From: Zygnema cylindricum
Lineage: Eukaryota; Streptophyta; Zygnematophyceae; Zygnematales; Zygnemataceae
Assembly (NCBI GenBank): GCA_037447655.1
Contig: JBBHKE010000962.1
Coordinates: 100,822-164,821 of the forward strand
Direction: 5' to 3'
DNA length: 64,000 nucleotides
Shown here piece after piece: positions 24,854-34,432 of this stretch (position 1 is its first letter; the number at the start of each line of letters is the position of its first letter). The translations under genes and the position numbers were made by a program. The notes under the pieces were generated by a model, which was not told the origin of the DNA, made no database searches, and saw only the letters and a list, made by a program, of their open reading frames with translations.

Positions 24854-25019
24854 CAAAAATAACAACACTCCTAACTTATAATTAACACACATATAGACTG
24901 GTAGAAACGGAAGTGATTGTGGGCGCGTTTTAAGCTATAGAGTAGAAACAATAATAGCCATAAAGTAGACGGCAATTCGAAAACGAGTGTTTATACAAAT
25001 TACTCTTTATAATAATAAT
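24854..25019. repeat. 166-bp segment, copy 1
   Basis: Starts CAAAAATAACAACACTCC and ends in a TAATAATAATA run. Further copies lie at 27063-27228 and 29577-29742. This copy differs from the other two at several positions, while those two look identical to each other. Confidence 0.88.
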
Positions 25020-27042
25020 AACGTAAGGCAAGATAAATTTAAAAGCACGATGGTAAACCATATGAGTTCGGGGTACAAAAGGGGTGGCATGCCAACACAT
25101 AAAATCTACCAGGGCAATAAAACAAAAGAGAGCAACGGGAACAACAACAAGGCAAATAAAAGCACCCAAACCCAAAATGAAAAGCTCGGCAACACACAAA
25201 TCCATAACCACAACTCTAACACCAACTCAATTATCTATCTATGAAAAGCAACCCCGTAAGTCCCCCCAACCCGGGGGAGCACGTTGAGGGAGGTCCGGAA
25301 CACGGCGACAATCCATAACCGAGATAGCCGATCAGAGGAGAATATAAGCCTAGACTCGCTGTAAAGCCACAGATAAGCGTTGACGATAAAAAGATGTAAG
25401 GACCGAAAGAGGAGGGCTCCCAAGTCCTCGGCGCTCGAAAGCACGTCAAGCGAAAGTACGGAGAAACTCGTCCATTGCAAAACCCACATAACCAAAGATC
25501 TCGACTGCCATCGGAATAAAGTTGTCCATAGGGTCCCTGTGAGCATAATCACCCTCCTTTGCCTTAGCGGCATCACGAGCCGCCACCCCAACATTTCGAG
25601 CCGCCTGACCAACAACCATAGACGAAGAAGGGTTTGCCAAAACAATATCACCGAAAATGCGACGGGCACCATCAAGCAAAACAACATCGATCCGACGTGA
25701 TGGGATAATGTGAGAAACCTCCCGACGCACAGAAAAGCCCCCCTCCCACGCGATAGTCGCAATAACGTCGCGAATAGTGTCGTGCGCCTAGATCAAATCC
25801 CCCCCTTGGGAGCAACAAAGCAAATGGACACCATCGGGCCACAAAACACGACCACTTGCACAAATAAGAGAGCCAAGTAAAGGAGGATGGGGGAGGACAA
25901 GGCGAAATCGAAGGGCGGTGGTGAATTGAGCAGGTGAGAATCGGAGAGTGGACAAAATAGGTGTAGCCAAAAGCCAAGATCCAGAACCTGGTCCACCACA
26001 AGAGAGAAGACAGGCACGTGAAGAATCAGAGGGAAGCGCCTTGAGAAAGTCAAATTTAATGGCGGCGACAACTCGATTAGAAATTGATTGCTGGACACAA
26101 TCAGCGAATGTGGTAACCAAGGTGGAGAAAATCGGCACATCCACTAGGGCATGGGGAGGAAGAGAACGTGACGCGTCCAATAGAGTCCGCTGGAACGCTA
26201 ACACATCGTCTGAAACGCGGGGGACCATAGTAGCTAGAACAGGGGTGTCCCCAGCCAAAAAACGGGAAACAAGGGTAGAGGCAATGAGACACCAACTTCC
26301 CAAATATGCAGCGGGAGCAGCACGAGCACTGATAATAGACCCAACCCCCCGACAATTACAAGGAGGGAAGCCTGAATGCGAGCTGAGGGCCCGGACTCGC
26401 GATCGAATGCCCCACGACCTGACATAGTGTGGAGGACGTCTATGAGGCGATCGTCAAATGCCGAAAGAGAGGAGACGAACGTCGAGGTTGGAGGGGAAGT
26501 ACGAGTGAGGTAAGAAAGGCGATGGGGAAAACACTTGGTTAACATAGCAAAAGCCACTTGGGGATCGTGAAGGTAAAGAAGGTTGTCCACCTGGGCCAAA
26601 TCTGTCTGTAAGGCATCATCAAGGAATTGGGTCACGAAAGTATCCGAACCAAGGGGGCAACCTAGCACACGAATGCCATCGGAAGGAGAAGGGGTTTGAA
26701 AACCAAGAGGGGGGGTAAAGGAAGGTCGAATATCTTGAGGAGACCAAATAACACACTTTGAAAGTTGGATTGAAAGGTTGAGTTCGGCTAAACGTTCTTT
26801 GAAAAAATCGTATGTCAACACGACTTGTTCCCTAGGCCCAATTATGTGCGTATCACCTGCAACCGAAGGGAAAAGGCAAGAAGGGAAAGCGGTTGCGGAA
26901 GCACGAAGGGCCCGATAATGGGCAAGAGCGAACAAAGGTCCGCCCAGAGGGTCGCCTTGGCGAGTGCCAATCGCAGAGGAGAGTGGAATGAGATCACCGT
27001 CGGTCGAAAAGGAAAGGCTGCTTGTCGAAGAATAGAAAGCCC
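25020..27042 (-). mobile_element. Non-LTR retrotransposon (LINE-like), minus strand, inactive
   Basis: Insertion between the first 166-bp segment and its TAATGATAATGATCCC continuation. The minus-strand frames carry reverse-transcriptase and nuclease-like segments. Its 3' end (left side) abuts a TTATTATTAT tail, as expected for a non-LTR element. A related 3'-end fragment occurs at about 47950-48090. Confidence 0.75.
25446..27010 (-). pseudogene. Reverse transcriptase with downstream nuclease-like domain, broken
   Basis: Reading from about 27000 leftwards, the frame gives GTRQGDPLGGPLFALAHYR, a canonical RT motif. It is followed by SVAGDTHIIGP, where the catalytic (F/Y)xDD is expected but the first Asp is Gly, then LNLSIQLSKCVIWSPQ. 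Further on are the thumb-like VLGCPLGS and LTKCFPHRLSYLTR. After a frame change (about 26303-25788) and another (25730-25446) come a degenerate Cys/His segment and RRIDVVLLDGARRIFGDIVL, resembling the PD-(D/E)XK-type nuclease found downstream of RT in some non-LTR elements. The lost catalytic Asp and the frame changes make it inactive. The nuclease assignment is tentative. Confidence 0.8.
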
Positions 27043-27062
27043 TAATGATAATGATCCCATTC

Positions 27063-28243
27063 CAAAAATCACAGCACTCCTAACTTATAATTAACACACA
27101 TATAGACTGGTAGAAACGGAAGTGATTGTGAGCACGTTTTAAGCTATAGAGTAGAGACAATAATAGCCATAAAGTAGACGGCAATTTGAAAACGACTGTT
27201 TATACAAATTACTCTTTATAATAATAATGATAATGATCCCATTCCACAACTATAGGAATCTCTTTGCCCATCGGGTTCACCACAGACTATACTATAGTAT
27301 GTGTTAAATACTCTCTTTTGTGGAATTTCTTTTTCATTTTGTTTGTTTGAATAAGGAGAGTATTTATATTGTATTTTTTAAAGAAAAAATGTACAGATAC
27401 CAAATCAGACATTGCTACGAGACAAAATGAAACCATTCACAGTACATGCAAAATGTTAAAAGTTTACGAGGAACGTAAACAGGTTCTATTTACGGTTTCT
27501 ATGTACACAGTGTCTCGCATTCTACAGAATGGAAGATAGACACTCAATCTCAAATACCATATCCTTCCTCCTCCTCCTCTCTGTCTCTTTCTCCTCCTCC
27601 TCCTTTTCCTCTTCCTACTCATCGTGTCAATATTCATTCAAATGAAAGATGAAGACCACCATTTCTTGTTTTTTTTAACATTCTTTTCCAAGATTAATAT
27701 CATCTACCACCCGCTCTCTCTCTCTCCCTCTCCTCCCCCCATTCAGGAAAGTCGCCAGTTCTGAAGTCATGGCCGGTGTTTGGACAAACATGCTCTCCGG
27801 ATCTTGCAAGGCACTGAACCCATCAGATCCCCACAGGGAGAGGGAGAGGGGGAGGGGAGAGAGGGAGAGAGAGGCAGAGAAAGTGTGAAAAGGTCGATGG
27901 AGGAGGGAGAAAGCAAGATGGCAAAGGATTTAAGGGGGGGGGATAAGAGGAGAGGCCAGCAGCAAGATGGTGAAATAGAATGACAGCCTGTCCTTGGTGT
28001 TTCAACCAAATTCTGTCCCTTCTTCCTCTTTAAGCAGAAACCTTGAACCAGTTACAATTTTAACTACTAAGAAATTTTAATACATTACTAAAATTACTAA
28101 GAAATTGAATACATTACTAAGAAATTTTAATACGTCACTAAGAAATTTTAATGCATTATTAAGAAATTTTAATACATTACTAAGAAGTAAACGAGAGGAA
28201 AATGTAAGTTGAACCATATTTCCCTATAGAAAAAAATGAATTT
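27063..28243. repeat. 166-bp segment copy 2 plus repeat block D, copy 1
   Basis: Nearly identical over about 1.18 kb to 29577-30763, with only a handful of differences noticed. It contains a CT-rich run and CAG followed by an open frame beginning AGVWTNMLSGSCKALNPSDP, then a GA-rich run. This could be a captured gene fragment with a splice acceptor, but I do not recognise the protein. Confidence 0.85.
28060..28192. repeat. Short tandem array inside block D copy 1
   Basis: About six imperfect units of roughly 20-22 bp, ACTAAGAAATTTTAATACATT-like. The same array is at about 30580-30712 in copy 2. Confidence 0.8.
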
Positions 28244-28416
28244 AAAACTCTCAGAGATTCTTTGAAGATTACCAGAATCGTATTCATCTATTACGTGAAC
28301 CAATCAAAATGTGCCACGCAAAACAAATGTCGGTTACTGACCCGACACAATGGAACGATCGCCTCAGTAAACGATTTTTTGACGTTTACAGAGAGTGCCT
28401 AATGGAACAACGCTCT

Positions 28417-29576
28417 GAGGGTGCGGTTACATCAGACGAAAAGTGAGGTATTTTACCGAAATTTTCTTTTTGACCGTACCATGCCGTACTATTTTTTGGT
28501 GATTTTTTGAGAAACAACATTACAGAAGATACGATTCTGAATCTCCCAGGGTCCGAGCTAAAACATTGACCATCCGATTATTTTTTGGTCTTCATCCGCA
28601 AAGCAATCGCTCCATCCGATTCCGTAGTGGTGTACCCTCCTCGCGAAGGTGAGTGCACCATCCAAATCCCGTAAAATCGCTACACCTGGACGATATAGAC
28701 TCGTGCGACAATGAACTAGAGTACAGTGCTGTACCACTAAAAACTTCACACGTCGCAATGGCCATGTACCTTCTGAAAAGGTGGACGCGAATCCACTAAA
28801 ATCCAACAAAAAGTCATTGCCCCCTCACGCTCCTTTTGTATTTCGTTAAAAACTTTTGTGGTTTCACGCGCTTAGAGTTTTCGTTTCGAAAAGTCAAGGC
28901 AAGAAAAGCAGGAGCTAAAAATGATAGAGCGTCTGCGAAAAAAAAGGGGATATGGTTCCCTAAATAGATCAAATTTCAGTTACTCGGTGGGCTTGTTTGT
29001 CAACCTGAGGAAAATATAAGACGAGCTATTGGTGCAATATTTGATAAGTATCCCATCGTTATAATTGACCAAAGTAGATGATATCCAACAGTAGGTTCGA
29101 TTGACCATGAGTAAAATTTTAAAAACCTTAAGGTAAATCCTGAAAGAACTCTAAGAATTCAAACAATTGTTGTTGATTTCGGTTTTTTGTGAATCGAATG
29201 GTGAAAGATATTGCCCCAAGTACTAACAGGTATCAGCCAGACACCTAGTTTTACCAAGATGTGTCGCTTTGTATTTCTTCAGTACATTTGTCAACCTTCT
29301 GATCCAAATGGCAATGAAGCTGAAAAAAAAAGAGTGAGAAAATGCCGTAAGCAGGACAACTGGTTCATTTTAGGTCGCCTGTTGCCAAAATAGAAACATC
29401 GGCAATTACAAAATTGACAAGCTTGAAGGTAAACTAAACTAAAAAACGCTCGACGGTAAACCATCGAGATTCACAAGAGATGCCAGAGGAATAACCACAT
29501 TGGGCAGGACCTAATGAAGAAAAGCAACCAGTTTAAACTGTTTCTTTTTTTCTATTTTTTTTTTAGTACAAGTTAC
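28417..29576. repeat. Repeat block C, copy 2
   Basis: Second copy of 23685-24853, starting GAGGGTGCGGTTACATC after TCT. Scattered substitutions and small indels relative to copy 1 make it clearly older than the D duplication. Confidence 0.85.
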
Positions 29577-30763
29577 AAAAATCACAGCACTCCTAACTTA
29601 TAATTAACACACATATAGACTGGTAGAAACGGAAGTGATTGTGAGCACGTTTTAAGCTATAGAGTAGAGACAATAATAGCCATAAAGTAGACGGCAATTT
29701 GAAAACGACTGTTTATACAAATTACTCTTTATAATAATAATGATAATGATCCCATTCCACAACTATAGGAATCTCTTTGCCCATCGGGTTCACCACAGAC
29801 TATACTATAGTATGTGTTAAATACTCTCTTTTGTGGAATTTCTTTTTCATTTTGTTTGTTTGATTAAGGAGAGTATTTATATTGTATTTTTTAAAGAAAA
29901 AATGTACAGATACCAAATCAGACATTGCTACGAGACAAAATGAAACCATTCACAGTACATGCAAAATGTTAAAAGTTTACGAGGAACGTAAACAGGTTCT
30001 ATTTACGGTTTCTATGTACACAGTGTCTCGCATTCTACAGAATGGAAGATAGACACTCAATCTCAAATACCATATCCTTCCTCCTCCTCCTCTCTGTCTC
30101 TTTCTCCTCCTCCTCCTCTTTTTCCTCTTCCTACTCATCGTGTCAATATTCATTCAAATGAAAGATGAAGACCACCATTTCTTGTTTTTTTTAACATTCT
30201 TTTCCAAGATTAATATCATCTACCACCCGCTCTCTCTCTCTCCCTCTCCTCCCCCCCTTCAGGAAAGTCGCCAGTTCTGAAGTCATGGCCGGTGTTTGGA
30301 CAAACATGCTCTCCGGATCTTGCAAGGCACTGAACCCATCAGATCCCCGCAGGGAGAGGGAGAGGGGGAGGGGAGAGAGGGAGAGAGAGGCAGAGAAAGT
30401 GTGAAAAGGTCGATGGAGGAGGGAGAAAGCAAGATGGCAAAGGATTTAAGGGGGGGGGATAAGAGGAGAGGCCAGCAGCAAGATGGTGAAATAGAATGAC
30501 AGCCTGTCCTTGGTGTTTCAACCAAATTCTGTCCCTTCTTCCTCTTTAAGCAGAAACCTTGAACCAGTTACAATTTTAACTACTAAGAAATTTTAATACA
30601 TTACTAAAATTACTAAGAAATTGAATACATTACTAAGAAATTTTAATACGTCACTAAGAAATTTTAATGCATTATTAAGAAATTTTAATACATTACTAAG
30701 AAGTAAACGAGAGGAAAATGTAAGTTGAACCATATTTCCCTATAGAAAAAAATGAATTTAAAA
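29577..30763. repeat. 166-bp segment copy 3 plus repeat block D, copy 2
   Basis: Matches 27063-28243 almost base for base and ends at the same point (AATTTAAAAC), after which the flanks differ. Here block C, the 166-bp segment and block D are contiguous without the retrotransposon, so this is the uninterrupted arrangement. Confidence 0.85.
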
Positions 30764-31466
30764 CGTATAGTGGATTCTCGTTTTCCGCACTTCCAAACTA
30801 TGACTTGAAACATAACATCAAAAACGAAAACCCAAATATCTTCACTCAACGCTTTCAAAGACATTCTCATAAGTCCCAAAAGACTTTTTCAATTAAAAAA
30901 AGTTATTTTCAAGGTCTCATGGGAACACCCACTAAGTGAAGCTAATGTTTCAACACTAACGTAGTACTGTCACTCGAAGGAATTTGTGATGTCACAATAA
31001 CAATCCACAAACTCAATCCCACATCGGCAAACCAAACCGTGAATCGCATCAATTTTTTGAGTCACTTTTATCAACTTTTCTCCGTGCATAGCTGACCGAT
31101 TTGATTTGAAGACTGTTAATTGAAAGTTAAGATCCTTACCTTTTTTAGGGTTATAAACCGTCGGATTAATAATCAGACAAGTGTGCAACGAGAAAATATG
31201 TTTTTAGGGTTAATTTAAGTGGGGAAAAAAACATTGACACGAGTAGCGATTCATGGTGTAATATTGTCAGCGCCATTAAAAAGAATTCAAGACTAGAGTT
31301 TCTTGATTTTGGTTTAAGGACATTCAAGCCCTTAGAGCGTTGATGGGCAGAAAAATGGGAGAGAAAATAAGATTCGAACCACACTACAGAATAATATGAC
31401 TCCCTATTTAAGGTTAATACTTTTTGGAGCCGGTTTGCTGGCCCATAATATAGTTTCAATTTACTA
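30764..31466. other. Region downstream of VPS3, possibly with its last exon
   Basis: A family-A-type right end is seen near 31247-31258 (TAGCGATTCATGGTG before TA). No convincing terminal VPS3 exon was found. A minus-strand frame near 30775-30815 reading CGKRESTI after an AG is a weak candidate. Confidence 0.3.
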
Positions 31467-31662
31467 CACTGCCCATCAATATTGGTACTAACAACACTAA
31501 TTCAAACACAGGATTCTTTGGCAAAATCGTAAGATAGTGCTAATAACACCATTTAAGGGAGTGCATTACTATTTCCCACGCACCCTATGGTAAATTAGTA
31601 TTATCGACGCTAATTTCGCTATTATACTAACTATTCCTTCACACTGATAATGATGGGCAGTG
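31467..31662. mobile_element. TA-flanked short MITE (family A, 196 bp)
   Basis: Perfect 11-bp ends CACTGCCCATC / GATGGGCAGTG, TA at 31465-31466 and 31663-31664. Same subfamily as 21359-21556. Confidence 0.88.
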
Positions 31663-31851
31663 TACTACCACTCACAATTACAAATCATCACGCGTACCTA
31701 ATTGACAATTGTTATTACCAGATACGCATTAAAACTAACAATTGCTATACTCTAATTGCAGTTCGCAGTGTACAAAAATGCATCATTCCCATAATTCCAT
31801 ATTCCATATTCTTCCATACTTTTTCATGTATTTTGGATCAACGATTGTTAC

Positions 31852-34178
31852 CTGATAGCACACAACAAGACCGTGAGGGTAGAGTGCAAATAATCTCGAT
31901 CCGATACGACGACCACAGGATCCACATACTGATTCTTCCGTAATAACTGCCGTTCTCATTCTCTCTTTCACTCGAGCCGCTCGTGCCGCTAAACCATTGG
32001 AGCGTGCCAGCTGGCGAACAATCTGCAAAATTACCTCTCTCACAGAAAAGAGCTCTTCGTTACAACAGCATCCGGATTTAAGTCGTGGTTGACGGTATTT
32101 ATATACTTGGTTATTGCTTTATGACAATTTAAAAAGGGAAAGGTCTGAAATAACAAAGGTAAACCTAATACCTACACTAATTACGGTGAGAGGTGTAGGT
32201 GGCCCCAGAAAAGGAAGGGAGGAAGAGGGCGAATGATGTGGACAAAGGGTTGGACTTTAACATCAAAATGCCAATATTGATAGCCCACTATTTCTCGTAC
32301 TCAAGGTAACTACATAAATGATTAGCTAATGAGTTTGATCTGTAGTTCTAGGGAGAAGGTATTTTAAAAGAGGGAGAGTATTTAAAGGAGGGAGAAGGTC
32401 ACCTGGCCTTGACGATGGCGATGAACAAGATCTCGTAAAAGACGAGAGAGACTGCTAGAGGCTCCTTGGAGAGGCATATCTGTGGGTAACGCCTACACAC
32501 AAGCAAGTTCACCATTTTGCCTCTTATGATGACCGAAACAAAAAGCTGTAATAGGATGAAAAACAAATTGGACAAATGGAAAAGAATATATAAGACAAAC
32601 ATTCCTGTCGCATATCATGTGAAGCAATAGAGTTTCGATCCACGGACAACGGCAATTTCAATACTCATACGCAACGGAGGATATATTTAACTTGCGGAGC
32701 AGTAAACTGTGACCTCCAACTCTAACACAGCTCCTTGGACAGATAAAAATAAACCATTAACAAAAACCGACTATGACAAACTGTCTGACACACATGAGAT
32801 AACTGCAACTAGAAAAACATAAAAAGACAAAATTGACGAGCTTCATTTAGAACTTGGCAAACTCTTCACCCACGGCAAACATAGTGGTTTAAATCTACCA
32901 CAGGTAAACCCAGAACTTAAGTCTAGTTTACCTCTAGTCTCTCTAGTTCCAGCTTACCTCTACTACACGTAAAGGATCGAGTTTTCCACCATGTCGTAAT
33001 AATAAACCTACAGCCTCTCCATGAAGAGGTGGCCGGTCATCTCCAGGATGCAAATAAAGATCTAATAACCTGCATTCCAAAAACGAAAAGAGTGAATAAA
33101 CTCCTTAAGGACAACAGATAAGTGCAATAGGGAGTATGGAAAAGTCACTTACTGTAAAAGAGCCTCTTCTTCCCGCATGCTATTCCCGATTCTCCGAGTT
33201 CAATACAGTACCGTTCCGCAGCGTCAGGATCTCGTAATTTCCTGGAAAGAACCCATAGTCTCCCATTAGTCCCTCTGATCCTAGAAACTGCTGATAAGGG
33301 AGAGGGAGAGGGAGAGGGAGAGGGAGAGGGAGAGGGAGAGGGAGAGGGGAGAGGGAGAGGGAGAGGGAGAGGGAGAGGGAGAGGAGAGGGAGAGGGAGAG
33401 GGAGAGGGAGAGGGAGAGGGAGAGGAGAGGGAGAGGGAGAGGGAGAGGGAGAGGGAGAGGGGAGAGGGGAGAGGGAGAGGGAGAGGGAGAGGGAGAGGGA
33501 GAGTGAGAGGGAGAGGGAGAGGGAGAGGGAGAGGGAGAGGGAGAGGGAGAGGGAGAGGGAGAGGGAGAGGGAGAGGGAGAGGGAGAGGGAGAGGGAGAGG
33601 GAGAGGGAGAGGGAGAGGGAGAGGGAGAGGGGAGGGAGAGGGAGAGGGAGAGGGAGAGGGAGAGGGAGAGGGAGAGGGAGAGGGAGAGGGAGAGGGAGAG
33701 GGAGAGGAGAGGGAGAGGGAGAGGGAGAGGGAGAGGGAGAGGGAGAGGGAGAGGGAGGGAGAGGAGAGGGAGAGGAGAGGGAGAGGGAGAGGGGAGAGGG
33801 AGAGGGAGAGGGAGAGGGAGAGGGAGAGGGGAGAGGGGAGAGGGAGAGGGAGAGGGAGAGGGAGAGGGAGAGGAGAGGGAGAGGGAGAGGGAGAAGGGAG
33901 AGGGAGAGGGAGAGGGAGAGGAGAGGGAGAGGGAGAGGGAGAGGAGAGGAGAGGGAGAGGGAGAGGGAGAGGGAGAGGGAGAGGGAGAGGGAGAGGGAGA
34001 GGGAGAGGGAGAGGAGAGGGAGAGGGAGAGGGAGAGGGAGAGGGAGGAGGGGAGAGGGAGAGGAGAGGGAGAGGGAGAGGGAGAGGGAGAGGGAGGGGGA
34101 GGGGGAGAGGGAGGGGGAGAGGGAGAGAGGGAGAGGGAGAGGGAGAGGGAGAGGGAGGGGGAAGGGAGGGGAGAGAGG

Positions 34179-34214
<36 letters not shown>

Positions 34215-34228
34215 GGGAGAGAGAGAGG

Positions 34229-34304
<76 letters not shown>

Positions 34305-34359
34305 GAGAGAGAGGAGAGAGAGAGAGAGAGAGAGAGAGAAGAGAGGAGAGAGAAGAGAG

Positions 34360-34432
<73 letters not shown>

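Noticed and set aside
28060-28192. CRISPR-like short repeats in block D
   Set aside because: The units are contiguous and imperfect, without unique spacers, and lie in a plant nuclear repeat; they are a simple tandem array.
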